NCBI GenBank assembly: GCA_022376925.1
Contig: JAIOJX010000032.1
Span: 296,598,897 to 296,662,896, forward strand
Source: Tragulus kanchil
Taxonomy: Eukaryota; Chordata; Mammalia; Artiodactyla; Tragulidae
Length of the DNA: 64,000 nucleotides
Direction: 5' to 3'
Position numbers and translations under genes: made by a program. The notes below the pieces were generated by a model. That model was not told the origin of the DNA, searched no databases, and saw only the letters and a list, made by a program, of their open reading frames with translations. Shown one piece after another: positions 10,201 through 22,401 of this stretch; the first letter of the stretch is position 1, and the number at the start of each line of letters is the position of its first letter.

Positions 10201-11469
10201 ACACCCCCTAAATTGCTACTACACTCCTGGGAATGTTGAGCTGGTGCCCTACACAACTTCTGTGGGACTCCAGTCCCTGACTTAGTTCTCAATGACTCTA
10301 GTAGACCCCCAAAGAGGAATTTGGAAGAGAAATTCTGATAAGTTCTGTAACTGAAGCAAAAAGAACTTAACTCCTGGGTGGTCCAGTGGGGGTAGGTTCC
10401 ATCCCTGCTCAGAAAATTGAGACCCGGGCTTCCCTGGTGGTCCAGTGGGTAAGGACACCGCCTTGCAGTGCAAAGGGCGCCCGTTCAATCCCTGGCCTGG
10501 GAAGATCCCACATGCCGCGGAGCAGCTGGACCATCATTGTGTCCAATTACTGAGCCAGAGCTCTGGAGCGCATGCGCCCAGAGCCAGTACTCTGCGACAA
10601 CAGAGACCACCACAATGGGAGGCCCACACGGGCGAAAGAACAAAGATGGATGAAAAGAGATAAATGAAAGACCAATAGCAGTGGCCCGCCCACCCCCCCC
10701 CCCCCCCCCCCAAAAAAGAACCAGCAGAGGCAAAAATAAATAAATAAAAGATTATTTAAAAAAAAAAAAAAGGAAAGAAAACTGAGACCCCTGCATGCCA
10801 GAGTGAGGCCAAGTAAATAAATAATCAAAATACTTGAGAGAGAAAAAAAAAGGACTTAGTTGATGTTACACAGAAACATTTTCACATAATGAGCCAGAAC
10901 ACAAGAACACAACACTCTGCAAGCAGAACCCTCGGGAAGACACCAGGTGCACCATTTACAGAAGCTGGCCTTTGTGCAAGATGACCCAGAGCCCAAGGAA
11001 GGAAAAATCCCACTGGCCATGGACTTAATTATTAAAGCATCAGGGAAACCTGAGGAGTCATGGGAGATGTCTAAGTTTCTCCAATCTTCTTCCTGACTGA
11101 AAGCTTTAAAATTTACCTCAAAGATCAAAATGTGTCCACAGGGAAAATGTTCATGGTGATGGGCTTAGTCGCTAAGTCATGTCCAACTCTTGCAACCCCA
11201 TGGGCTGTAGCCTGCCAGGCTCCTCGGTCCATAGGATTCTCTAAGCAAGAATACTGGAGTGGGTTGTTGTGCCCTCCTCCAAGGGATCTTTCTGCCCCAG
11301 GGACTGAACCCGCATCTCTTATGTCTCCTGCCTTGACAGACAGGTTCTTTACCATGAGCGCCACCTTAGGACACCCCCTAAATTGCTACTACACTCCTGG
11401 GAATGTTGAGCTGGTGCCCTACACAACTTCTGTGGGACTCCAGTCCCTGACTTAGTTCTCAATGACTCT

Positions 11470-11558
11470 CCAGGATATCTTCCTGACCCAGGGATCAAAC
11501 CTGGGTCTCCTGCACTGCAGACAGATCCTTTACAAACTGAGCTACCTAGGGAAGCCCT
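11470..11558 (-). mobile_element. Bov-tA/CHR-2 SINE head fragment
   Basis: Read in reverse it carries the head and B-box region ('gggatcaaacctgggtctcc', 'gagctacctagggaagccc'). The body is missing. The duplicate is at 12618-12706. Confidence 0.75.
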
Positions 11559-11559
11559 T

Positions 11560-12306
11560 AAACATTCATGGGATGCCTCCTATCCATTCATGCCTTCAGC
11601 AAATAGACTGGTGCAAACTTAATGGGGGGAACTACTCTGAAATGCTCAGGTACCTCCACTTCCACTGGTTTAACAAACCGAAACAGACAGCGTGGGTCAC
11701 TGCAATGCATCCCACTGTGCTGTGTAGGGGAAAGATGCCACAGCACAGTGACCAGGGGGCTGGACAAGCCAGTTCCACAGATCTTGAAGATCACTGTGAA
11801 CATTCCTCAGCTCCAGTGGACTCTGCCGCTTTTTTCAGAAATGATGACTCCCAAATTGGATAATAAATATGATGCTGCCCATGAGGACATCTGGTGCTGG
11901 ATGATTTTGTGCCTCTTAAAGACATCAAATTCTTCCCCCAGGTGAAGCTGTATCCTACAAATTACAACCTCGTATTATACACGGCCAACACCTTTAGCTT
12001 TGTTCTCCACAGAGAATTTCTCTTCAGCAAAGGGGAAGCAGTCAGTACCCTACTTTGAAAACAGCACAGGTGTTTCTGCGAGACAAAAACCAAAACCCCA
12101 AATCAAAAAACTCCCTCTCCTTCCTTTTAATTAAAGAGATGCCATCCAACTGCACCTGTGTAAAGAAAAATAGAAAAAGTTGTTCTTCCAGAATCTTCCA
12201 AGTCTCAAGTATCTTCAGCCCTAAAAACTATGCTAACGTAACAAAGTGAAGCCACAAGAAAATGCTCCCTAAGCTGGTACCTGAGGCCAGTTCACACAGA
12301 CAGTAA
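11560..12306. other. No recognised gene (unique part of D4)
   Basis: An open frame of 133-160 codons runs through the SINE head fragment and into this stretch in both copies. It has different C-terminal parts in the two copies because of a one-base difference near 11853/13001. No splice signals frame it, so it is treated as chance. Confidence 0.45.
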
Positions 12307-13732
12307 GGTGAGGAGTCGCTATCATGTCCAACTCTTGGGCAACCCCAATGGGCTGTAGCCTGCCAGGCTCCTCGGTCCATAGGATTCTCTAAGCAAGAAT
12401 ACTGGAGTGGGTTGTTGTGCCCTCCTCCAAGGGATCTTTCTGCCCCAGGGACTGAACCCGCATCTCTTATGTCTCCTGCCTTGACAGACAGGTTCTTTAC
12501 CATGAGCGCCACCTTAGGACACCCCCTAAATTGCTACTACACTCCTGGGAATGTTGAGCTGGTGCCCTACACAACTTCTGTGGGACTCCAGTCCCTGACT
12601 TAGTTCTCAATGACTCTCCAGGATATCTTCCTGACCCAGGGATCAAACCTGGGTCTCCTGCACTGCAGACAGATCCTTTACAAACTGAGCTACCTAGGGA
12701 AGCCCTTAAACATTCATGGGATGCCTCCTATCCATTCATGCCTTCAGCAAATAGACTGGTGCAAACTTAATGGGGGGAACTACTCTGAAATGCTCAGGTA
12801 CCTCCACTTCCACTGGTTTAACAAACCGAAACAGACAGCGTGGGTCACTGCAATGCATCCCACTGTGCTGTGTAGGGGAAAGATGCCACAGCACAGTGAC
12901 CAGGGGGCTGGACAAGCCAGTTCCACAGATCTTGAAGATCACTGTGAACATTCCTCAGCTCCAGTGGACTCTGCCGCTTTTTTCAGAAATGATGACTCCA
13001 ACTTGGATAATAAATATGATGCTGCCCATGAGGACATCTGGTGCTGGATGATTTTGTGCCTCTTAAAGACATCAAATTCTTCCCCCAGGTGAAGCTGTAT
13101 CCTACAAATTACAACCTCGTATTATACACGGCCAACACCTTTAGCTTTGTTCTCCACAGAGAATTTCTCTTCAGCAAAGGGGAAGCAGTCAGTACCCTAC
13201 TTTGAAAACAGCACAGGTGTTTCTGCGAGACAAAAACCAAAACCCCAAATCAAAAAACTCCCTCTCCTTCCTTTTAATTAAAGAGATGCCATCCAACTGC
13301 ACCTGTGTAAAGAAAAATAGAAAAAGTTGTTCTTCCAGAATCTTCCAAGTCTCAAGTATCTTCAGCCCTAAAAACTATGCTAACGTAAAACAAAGTGAAG
13401 CCACAGGAAAATGCTCCCCTGGCACCTGGCAGTAGCTGGTACCTACCTGAGGCCAGTTCACACAGACAGTAATGAAAGCTCCCTTGAAATAATGTTAAGC
13501 TTCAGACACTCTGATAAAAGCTGAGAACTTCAAAGGTAGGACGGCAAAGCCCATCCCTCATCCTCCTCATTGTGTCTGATGTGGAGGGCTGGGTTCTGGG
13601 CTGACTCCACCGCCTCCTGCCTGAGCTCTACCCAGTAGGACCTGTGAGCCAGCCAGTCAGCCAGCTGTCAGAGGCAGGATGGAACCTTATCATTAAGAAA
13701 AGAAAAAAAACTTTCAGGGCTATTTAATTTAT

Positions 13733-13802
13733 TGTTTTAAAATTTTATTTATTTTTAAATTCATTTTTTAATTGGAGGATAACTGGGTTACAATGTTGTC
13801 AT
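13733..13802 (-). mobile_element. Ruminant L1 3' end fragment
   Basis: The sequence 'ttaattggaggataactgg' followed by 'gttacaatgttgt' is the reverse of the ruminant L1 3' end near its poly-A. It is very short. Confidence 0.6.
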
Positions 13803-13830
13803 GGTAAAATAGACAGATAGTAAGAAGCTG

Positions 13831-14045
13831 ATATGGGTTCACCGGTGGATCAGCAGTAAAGAATTTGCCTGTGATGCAGAAGAAGTGGGAGACGGGGGTT
13901 CAGTCCCTGGGTCAGGAAGATGCCCTGCGGGAGGGAAATGCAACTCACTCCAGCATTCTTGCCTGGAGAAGCCCATGGACAGAGAAGCCTGGTGGGCTGC
14001 AGTCCATAGGGTTGCAGAGTCAGACGCGGCTTAGCAATTAAACCA
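13831..14045 (+). mobile_element. Bov-tA-like SINE
   Basis: The segments are in consensus order: 'gatcagcagtaaagaatt', 'ggggttcagtccctgggtca', 'cactccagcattcttgcctg', 'agaagcctggtgggctgc' and 'ttgcagagtcagacgcggc'. A second tRNA-headed SINE fragment follows directly at about 14055-14165. Confidence 0.9.
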
Positions 14046-14179
14046 CCACCGCCGCCAGTGGTTAGGACTCTGCACATCCACAGTAGAGGGCACAGGTTCG
14101 ATCCCTGGTTGGGGCACCAAGTTGCCATAGGCCACTTGGCATAGCCAAATGCATAAATTAGGGAGTATATGCATGAAGT

Positions 14180-15250
14180 GCAAAATTCAAAATGCAGAAA
14201 AAGAAACACTGAGAAGCCTGCATCTGCTCTGGGGAACCAGTATTATCAGTCTCCTAGGTATCCTTGCAGCATGCTGCATGCTAGTCATTCTGTCCCTTGC
14301 TTTCTTCAGAAAAGTCTCTCAGCAACCACACCATACATGGGCAGCTTGCACATTCATTTTACAGCTGCACAGAGTTTTCAGTGCATGGAAAGAGGATAAT
14401 TTATTTACCAGTTTTCTACAGATGGGCATTAAGGCTGTTCCCCTTGCCTTTTATTTTTGCTTTTAATGCAATGAAGTATCTTGATAAATGCATCATTTCA
14501 CATGTGTGCTCATATCTGTGAGAGGAATTCTCACAAGTGGAGTTCCTTGTGCAATTTTAATAAATATTGTCAAAGTCCTCTCTTCTACAGGCTGTACCAA
14601 CTTACACGCTTTCAGCAATTATGAGAGTGTCTGTTCCCACTGTCACTCCTTCATGGTGGTGTTAACACTTCTCTTAATACCAGTGGGGGGAATACTACAT
14701 ATGGTTAAGAACCGTTTGTATTTCCTTTTCTGTGACTGGTCCATGTTCATAGCCCGTTGGGTTAAGGGGACTTTTCTGGTGGTCTAGTGACTAAGACTCT
14801 AACCTCCCAACGCAGGGGGGCCCAGGTTCCATCTCTGGTCAGGGAACTAGATCTCATACGCCACAACCAAGAGCTGGCACAGCCAAATAAACAAATTTAA
14901 AACAAACAAACAAACAAACAAATTGGATTGACAGTCTTTTTCTTATTAATTTCCTCTTTAGTGAATAAGGAAATTAACTTTATCGCTGATAAATGTTGCA
15001 AAATTTTTTCCCCAGGTTTGAGAAACAGGACTCTTTTGACTATGACGATTTTGTCTCACAGAAGTTTACTGGTGTAGGATCAAATATAATCATCTTTTCT
15101 TCTATGGCTCCTGGGTTTTAAATCAAACTTAGAAACTATTTTCCCTGAGCTTGTTTTTAATATTTCACGTCTTTAATTCAACTGAAATTTCGTTATAAAG
15201 TGTTATTTTTTTGGATAGCCATTCAGGTGGTCTCAAGCCAAACATTTTAA
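14180..15250 (-). mobile_element. Old L1 (L1M-type) remnant, reverse orientation, interrupted by a SINE
   Basis: The reading matches reversed ancient L1 3' sequence: 'aggaattctcacaagtgg', 'gtaccaacttacacgctt', 'tatgagagtgtctgttccc', then 'ttgacagtctttttcttatt', 'aatgttgcaaaattttttcc' and 'cacagaagtttactgg'. A CHR-2-like SINE (14768-14905, plus strand) splits it. No coding capacity remains. Confidence 0.7.
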
Positions 15251-15497
15251 AATGTCACCTCTATTAATTTAGAGTTCCGTCTCTTCCAAACCACGCCCAT
15301 TATCTCAGAATCAAGCTCCTTCTCTCCAAGGCTCTCCTCTTCCTTCATTCTCTTTGTGAGCCAAGAGTTGACTCGTGTTAGCATGCTTGATTGTCACATG
15401 CTTTATGCTGAATCCCAGTATCTTAGAGGAAGTAGAGATCTCAGAATCTTTCATTTTAAAGCTAAAGTCACTCAGATCCAAAGAGGTAAACTGGGGA

Positions 15498-15775
15498 TCT
15501 CTGAGGGCTCAGTGGTAAAGCATCCACCTACCAAGGCACAAGACATGGGTTCGATTCCTGCTCTGGGAAGATCCCACATGCCACAGCACAACTAAGCCTG
15601 TGCACCACAATTACTGAAGGCTGCTTGTCCTAAAGCCTGTGCTCCACAGCAAGAGAAGCCACTGCAATGAGAAGGCCGTGCCCTGCAAGTAGAGAGTAGC
15701 TCCCCCTCTCCACAAGTAGATAAAGTCCACACACAGCAACAAAGACCCAGCAGAGCCAAACATAAATAACTTAAA
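15498..15775 (+). mobile_element. CHR-2-like tRNA-derived SINE
   Basis: The head is diverged (gggatctctgagggctcag) and the B-box is intact (gggttcgattcc). The body follows with 'ccacagcacaactaagcctg' and a 'gccaaacataaataac' tail. The duplicate is at 16612-16889. Confidence 0.85.
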
Positions 15776-15834
15776 ACAAAAGAAAAACAGAGGTAAACAG
15801 GACTTGTCCAAGATCACAGGATAAGTTAGTGCTT

Positions 15835-16330
15835 GTGATTTTTCTTTTTTTTTTCCATGCAGTGATACATTTATTAAAGTAAAAGGGATAGGGAAAATCT
15901 CCCAGCATAGACACTGGAAGAGGCATAGAAGAGTATCCCTGCGAAGCCACTTTAAGTGTGGCATTTTATACTTTTTCAGTTGGTTATTAACAGTAGTTTA
16001 AAAGAATATATTGAGGCGATAAAGGTCTTACCAGACCCACACCCATAATATACATCTTTAGATTAAGACAAGAAACATGTCCTCCAGCAAGATACATTGT
16101 TATACACCTTAGCTCTGGGCTTAAAAGAAAGTCTTAGGCAAAATGGATATATTGTCATAGGCATGGCAATCAAGGTGAAGGCACCTTGGCTAAAAATGTT
16201 TGTTCCTCACCCTCCTCCTCCTTGTCCTTGGACCCTGCTGGCCTTACCAAGTCTGCCTATGAACTCCTTTCATTGCCCCCTTTTTCTTTTAGGAGAATTA
16301 TGTTGCCAGGAAGGCGGCGCTTTTTCTTTC
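15835..16330. other. Unclassified stretch, possibly an old LTR
   Basis: Repeated in D5 at 16949-17425. It opens with a T-run and 'gtgatacatttattaaag', a possible reversed polyadenylation region (tttatta), and shows no SINE or L1 landmarks. I cannot match it to a family. It might be a diverged LTR or unique intergenic DNA. Confidence 0.3.
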
Positions 16331-17499
16331 AATAGAAGATTTTGCCGTAAATTCCATCCAATCAATAGTCACCTCTATTAATTTAGAGTTCCGTCTCTTC
16401 CAAACCACGCCCATTATCTCAGAATCAAGCTCCTTCTCTCCAAGGCTCTCCTCTTCCTTCATTCTCTTTGTGAGCCAAGAGTTGACTCGTGTTAGCATGC
16501 TTGATTGTCACATGCTTTATGCTGAATCCCAGTATCTTAGAGGAAGTAGAGATCTCAGAATCTTTCATTTTAAAGCTAAAGTCACTCAGATCCAAAGAGG
16601 TAAACTGGGGATCTCTGAGGGCTCAGTGGTAAAGCATCCACCTACCAAGGCACAAGACATGGGTTCGATTCCTGCTCTGGGAAGATCCCACATGCCACAG
16701 CACAACTAAGCCTGTGCACCACAATTACTGAAGGCTGCTTGTCCTAAAGCCTGTGCTCCACAGCAAGAGAAGCCACTGCAATGAGAAGGCCGTGCCCTGC
16801 AAGTAGAGAGTAGCTCCCCCTCTCCACAAGTAGATAAAGTCCACACACAGCAACAAAGACCCAGCAGAGCCAAACATAAATAACTTAAAACAAAAGAAAA
16901 ACAGAGGTAAACAGGACTTGTCCAAGATCACAGGATAAGTTAGTGCTTGTGATTTTTCTTTTTTTTTTCCATGCAGTGATACATTTATTAAAGTAAAAGG
17001 GATAGGGAAAATCTCCCAGCATAGACACTGGAAGAGGCATAGAAGAGTATCCCTGCGAAGCCACTTTAAGTGTGGCATTTTATACTTTTTCAGTTGGTTA
17101 TTAACAGTAGTTTAAAAGAATATATTGAGGCGATAAAGGTCTTACCAGACCCACACCCATAATATACATCTTTAGATTAAGACAAGAAACATGTCCTCCA
17201 GCAAGATACATTGTTATACACCTTAGCTCTGGGCTTAAAAGAAAGTCTTAGGCAAAATGGATATATTGTCATAGGCATGGCAATCAAGGTGAAGGCACCT
17301 TGGCTAAAAATGTTTGTTCCTCACCCTCCTCCTCCTTGTCCTTGGACCCTGCTGGCCTTACCAAGTCTGCCTATGAACTCCTTTCATTGCCCCCTTTTTC
17401 TTTTAGGAGAATTATGTTGCCAGGGGAAGGCGGCGCTTGTGATTTTTTTTATTACTATTCAAGAAGAATAGAAATACTGATTTTGCCGTAAATTCCATC

Positions 17500-17700
17500 C
17501 AATCAATAGACACCTATTAAGCAACTACTCTGCCCACTAGTAAGCCAGGCACTGGGGCTCCAGAAATAAATGACAGCTCTGCACATTTAAGAAGTCCAGT
17601 GTCCAGTGTGGGGTCTGAACACATACCCCCACAGACCAACAGGAAGATGACAGAGCCAATGAATGTGTAAGGACTGATTAATTTTGCAAGGGAATGCATG
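17500..17700 (+). repeat. L2-like ancient LINE fragment
   Basis: The segment 'cacctattaagcaactactc' through 'gccaggcactggggctccag' and 'aaataaatgacagctctgca' matches the word order of the L2 3' region. It is diverged. Confidence 0.5.
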
Positions 17701-17959
17701 AAGAAGGCTCCAAAGACACAGTTTTCAATTGTGCCTGACATGACCAGGACTTTGTCCAGATATGGAGAAAAGGCATTTGGCAATATGGAAACAAGAGGAC
17801 CAGGTGGGGGTCTGGTGGTTCATAGTCAGGAAGGAAGTAATATAGTCTAGTGTTAGCTATAGGCCAAACGAAGAGGCTCCTCAGAATCTGTGGTCATTAG
17901 GCAGTCCTCATGTGGGTCTGGTTCATAAAACTACAGGCTAATCACTGTAAACAATGACT

Positions 17960-18610
17960 CACCTGTAAGACCATAGGGTGTCTGGCAAAAGGCAACACAC
18001 ATTCTACCTGAAAGAATGTACTCTCCTTCCACATCTTAAAAGAATTCTTACAGATAGGATTCTACCAAACTTAAGCTCACAACAGAAAATTACAAAACAC
18101 ATAAGGAAATAAGTCTTCATAAGTGGGAGTGAGCAGAACCATCCAACAATAGAACTATATCTGCAAATACTTTTGATACTAGAATTACTGGGTACCAAAA
18201 AAAAAAAAACTATATGTAATATGATTAAGGAAATGAGGATTTAAAAAGCCAGGTAAAGAGTTAGAGATTATTTTTTTAAAGTCATACATATCTGAAAAAT
18301 GACAAAACAGAAACATGATGCCCATCCAGATTAAAAACTTAAAGAATAAACATCAAAGAAAATAACTGCAATGAATTAAAACACATAAAGTAAATAATAA
18401 TAATAATAAAATTATATAAAGCATACTAAAACTCTGTGAGTTAACAATGAATTAAAAATACCTCAGTGGAATGACTGAACAGAAAATTAGAGATAACTGA
18501 AGAGAGAATTAGGGAACTGGAAGCCAAATAAGAATTACCCAGAAAACACTACAAAAACGTTGAAAGTGAAAAAGAAGAAGAAAAAAAAAAAAAGAAATTA
18601 AAGGACAGAA
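17960..18610. other. AT-rich stretch, no recognised gene
   Basis: A-rich plus strand with a short (taa)n run at 18395-18408. It may be old L1 coding-region debris, but no landmark is certain. Repeated at 19099-19750. Confidence 0.4.
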
Positions 18611-18630
18611 CAAGGACTAGTATACATCTA

Positions 18631-18870
18631 GGGCTTCCCTGGTGGTACAGTGGGTACAGAGTTTGCCTTGCAGTACAAGTGGCCCCAGTTCAATCCCCAG
18701 CCCGGGAAGATCCCACATGAGTGGCTGGACCGGTGTGTCCAATTAGGAGCCAGAGCTCTGCAGCACATATGCCCAGAGCCGGTGCTCTGCAACAAGTAAG
18801 GCCACTGCAATGGGAGGCCCACAAGAATAAAGATGGATGAAAATAAATACAAAAGTAAAACAAATGTTTA
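18631..18870 (+). mobile_element. SINE-N copy (tail cut by the duplication seam)
   Basis: The head is gggcttccctggtggtacag, with a B-box-like agttcaatccc and the body words 'gtgtccaatta' and 'cagagctctg'. The complete version is the duplicate at 19771-20021. That one is flanked by gactagtatacatcta (19755-19770) and aactagcgtacatcta (20023-20038), an imperfect target-site duplication. Confidence 0.88.
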
Positions 18871-20131
18871 AGTGGGCTGCGTTCGAAGGACTTTGTCCAG
18901 ATATGGAGAAAAGGCATTTGGCAATATGGAAACAAGAGGACCAGGTGGGTCTGGTGGTTCATAGTCAGGAAGGAAGTAATATAGTCTAGTGTTAGCTATA
19001 GGCCAAACGAAGAGGCTCCTCAGAATCTGTGGTCATTAGGCAGTCCTCATGTGGGTCTGGTTCATAAAACTACAGGCTAATCACTGTAAACAATGACTCA
19101 CCTGTAAGACCATAGGGTGTCTGGCAAAAGGCAACACACATTCTACCTGAAAGAATGTACTCTCCTTCCACATCTTAAAAGAATTCTTACAGATAGGATT
19201 CTACCAAACTTAAGCTCACAACAGAAAATTACAAAACACATAAGGAAATAAGTCTTCATAAGTGGGAGTGAGCAGAACCATCCAACAATAGAACTATATC
19301 TGCAAATACTTTTGATACTAGAATTACTGGGTACCAAAAAAAAAAAAACTATATGTAATATGATTAAGGAAATGAGGATTTAAAAAGCCAGGTAAAGAGT
19401 TAGAGATTATTTTTTTAAAGTCATACATATCTGAAAAATGACAAAACAGAAACATGATGCCCATCCAGATTAAAAACTTAAAGAATAAACATCAAAGAAA
19501 ATAACTGCAATGAATTAAAACACATAAAGTAAATAATAATAATAATAAAATTATATAAAGCATACTAAAACTCTGTGAGTTAACAATGAATTAAAAATAC
19601 CTCAGTGGAATGACTGAACAGAAAATTAGAGATAACTGAAGAGAGAATTAGGGAACTGGAAGCCAAATAAGAATTACCCAGAAAACACTACAAAAACGTT
19701 GAAAGTGAAAAAGAAGAAGAAAAAAAAAAAAAAGAAATTAAAGGACAGAACAAGGACTAGTATACATCTAGGGCTTCCCTGGTGGTACAGTGGGTACAGA
19801 GTTTGCCTTGCAGTACAAGTGGCCCCAGTTCAATCCCCAGCCCGGGAAGATCCCACATGAGTGGCTGGACCGGTGTGTCCAATTAGGAGCCAGAGCTCTG
19901 CAGCACATATGCCCAGAGCCGGTGCTCTGCAACAAGTAAGGCCACTGCAATGGGAGGCCCACAAGAATAAAGATGGATGAAAATAAATACAAAAGTAAAA
20001 CAAATGTTTAATAAAAAAAAAGAACTAGCGTACATCTAATGGGAGTTTCCAAGGAGAAATCAGAGAGAGAATGATAGGTTGATAGTCAAAGAGATAAAAA
20101 TTTTCTAGAACTGATAGAAATCACTAATCTT

Positions 20132-20407
20132 GGGGCTTCCCTGGTGGCCCCGTGGGTAAGGACACCACCTTGCAGTGCAAGGGGCACCGATTCCTTCCCT
20201 GGCCTGGGAAGATCCCACGTGCCGCAGAGCGGCTGGACTGATGTGTCCAACTACCGAGCCAGAGCTCTGGGGTGCATGCTCCCAATGCTGGTGCTCTGCA
20301 ACAAGAGAAGCCACTGCAATGCGAGGCCCATACAGACCAAAGAACAAAGATGGATGAAAGTTAACAAATGAAAGACCAGTAGAAGTGCCCCCCCCCCAAA
20401 AAAAAAG
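20132..20407 (+). mobile_element. SINE-N with perfect target-site duplication
   Basis: Flanked by aatcactaatctt at 20119-20131 and 20408-20420, an exact 13-base match. The B-box is altered (gattccttccc), so this copy may be transcriptionally dead. It ends in a C-run and A-run instead of the (taaa) tail. The duplicate is at 21253-21528. Confidence 0.93.
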
Positions 20408-20654
20408 AATCACTAATCTTTGGTTTCAGGAAGTCTAATGAATTCTTAGCCAAATAAAACCAAATCCAGTCCTGAATGCATTAAACTGCAAAAAAACCCC
20501 AAAAGAATCACACACACTCATGTGTGCATATGTGTGCACACATCCACCACCACAGTAACAAAACAACAACCAGAGGGAAGAAATCACCTCAGATCAATAA
20601 GTGGGCTACCAACTTCTCAGTATCTACTGTCTAGAAGACAGTAGAACATCATTT

Positions 20655-20760
20655 TTATTTATTTTTTCTTTTTTTTAATCTTTATTTTATATTGGAGTAC
20701 AGTTGATATACAATGTTTTGTTAGTTTCAGAAGTTCAGCAAAGTGATTCAGTTATTACCA
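20655..20760 (-). mobile_element. Ruminant L1 3' end fragment
   Basis: The segments 'ttatattggagtacagttga', 'tatacaatgttttgttag' and 'cagcaaagtgattcagttat' are the reversed 3' end of ruminant L1. The duplicate is at 21776-21881. Confidence 0.75.
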
Positions 20761-22401
20761 TCTTTAAATACTAAGATAATATTAAGATAAAAGAACTGTC
20801 AAGCTAATGTTTTATACCAAGTAAAACAATCTTGATGAAATATAATTCTAACCAAACAGGAACTGGAAATTTATAATTAAAACACCGCCACCACAAGATG
20901 TTCTGATTCCAAAAAGAAAGCCTGAGTATGCAGGTATAAATATGAGTGAACGCCATGGTAACTATGTGGAACTCAAAAGTTAACCAATCACATAGAACAC
21001 TGAAAAGAAGGCCCAATTTGTGATACTAAACAGTGAGACAAGGCAGAGCTAAACCACTGTAAAGGAACAAGGACAATGGGGACTTTCTATAACGATCTCA
21101 AGATTCTTGCATTGCTTGAAACAAATGTTTAATAAAATAAAAGAACTAGCATACATCTAATGGGAGTTTCCAAGGAGAAATCAGAGAGAGAATGATAGGT
21201 TGATAGTCAAAGAGATAAAAATTTTCTAGAACTGATAGAAATCACTAATCTTGGGGCTTCCCTGGTGGCCCAGTGGGTAAGGACACCACCTTGCAGTGCA
21301 AGGGGCACCGATTCCTTCCCTGGCCTGGGAAGATCCCACGTGCCGCAGAGCGGCTGGACTGATGTGTCCAACTACCGAGCCAGAGCTCTGGGGTGCATGC
21401 TCCCAATGCTGGTGCTCTGCAACAAGAGAAGCCACTGCAATGCGAGGCCCATACAGACCAAAGAACAAAGATGGATGAAAGTTAACAAATGAAAGACCAG
21501 TAGAAGTGCCCCCCCCCCAAAAAAAAAGAATCACTAATCTTTGGTTTCAGGAAGTCTAATAAATTCTTAGCCAAATAAAACCAAATCCAGTCCTGAATGC
21601 ATTAAACTGCAAAAAAACCCCAAAAGAATCACACACACTCATGTGTGCATATGTGTGCACACATCCACCACCACAGTAACAAAACAACAACCAGAGGGAA
21701 GAAATCACCTCAGATCAATAAGTGGGCTACCAACTTCTCAGTATCTACTGTCTAGAAGACAGTAGAACATCATTTTTATTTATTTTTTCTTTTTTTTAAT
21801 CTTTATTTTATATTGGAGTACAGTTGATATACAATGTTTTGTTAGTTTCAGAAGTTCAGCAAAGTGATTCAGTTATTACCATCTTTAAATACTAAGATAA
21901 TATTAAGATAAAAGAACTGTCAAGCTAATGTTTTATACCAAGTAAAACAATCTTGATGAAATATAATTCTAACCAAACAGGAACTGGAAATTTATAATTA
22001 AAACACCGCCACCACAAGATGTTCTGATTCCAAAAAGAAAGCCTGAGTATGCAGGTATAAATATGAGTGAACGCCATGGTAACTATGTGGAACTCAAAAG
22101 TTAACCAATCACATAGAACACTGAAAAGAAGGCCCAATTTGTGATACTAAACAGTGAGACAAGGCAGAGCTAAACCACTGTAGGACAACTGGGAACAAGG
22201 ACAATGGGGACTTTCTATAACGCATCTCAAGATTCTTGCATTGCTTGAAAAAAGATATGAATACCAATTAACTTTAAACTTTATACAGTCTGCATGCATC
22301 AAAAGAACAAATATAGAGTATTTACATTCCAAAGCAGTAAAGAGGAAAAAAGAGTGGGAAACAAACAAACAAAAATGGAGAAGAATGAGAAAAAGAAGAA
22401 A

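Larger units (their letters stand above)
9105..11469. repeat. Direct duplication D3 (copies 9105-10299 and 10305-11469)
   Basis: The offset is 1200 at the start and 1170 after a 30-base shortening in copy 2 near 10365-10395. The only other sizeable difference is a pure C run in copy 2 (about 10692-10711) where copy 1 has an interrupted C-rich tract (9522-9541). The distal 300 bases take part in D4 as well, giving three copies. Confidence 0.95.
11166..13472. repeat. Direct duplication D4 (copies 11166-12306 and 12313-13472)
   Basis: The offset is 1148 to 1147 over most of the unit. Copy 1's last 70 bases lack about 20 bases present in copy 2, and the start of copy 2 has small insertions ('cttgggcaaccccaa' against 'cttgcaacccc'). 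It overlaps D3, so the Bov-tA-like SINE and its 100-base flank occur three times. Confidence 0.95.
15254..17509. repeat. Direct duplication D5 (copies 15254-16367 and 16368-17509)
   Basis: The offset is 1114 and the copies abut without a spacer. Before the seam, copy 1 has lost about 28 bases of the stretch found at 17437-17480 in copy 2. Content is mixed: a SINE, a possible LTR-like stretch and unique sequence. Confidence 0.95.
17747..20010. repeat. Direct duplication D6 (copies 17747-18870 and 18888-20010)
   Basis: The offset is 1139, then 1140 after one extra A in an A-run. A 17-base seam (18871-18887) matches neither flank. The seam cuts the SINE-N at 18631 before its 3' target-site duplication, which is found only after copy 2. 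That shows copy 2 is joined to the true right flank. Confidence 0.95.
20000..22250. repeat. Direct duplication D7 (copies 20000-21120 and 21121-22250)
   Basis: The offset is 1121. Copy 1 lacks about 8 bases near 21058 that copy 2 keeps at 22182-22195. It follows D6 directly, sharing the 'acaaatgtttaata' junction word. Confidence 0.95.

Noticed and set aside
12610..13092. 160-codon plus-strand open frame
   Set aside because: It starts within a reversed SINE head and its C-terminus differs from the other D4 copy through a one-base shift, so there is no sign of coding constraint.
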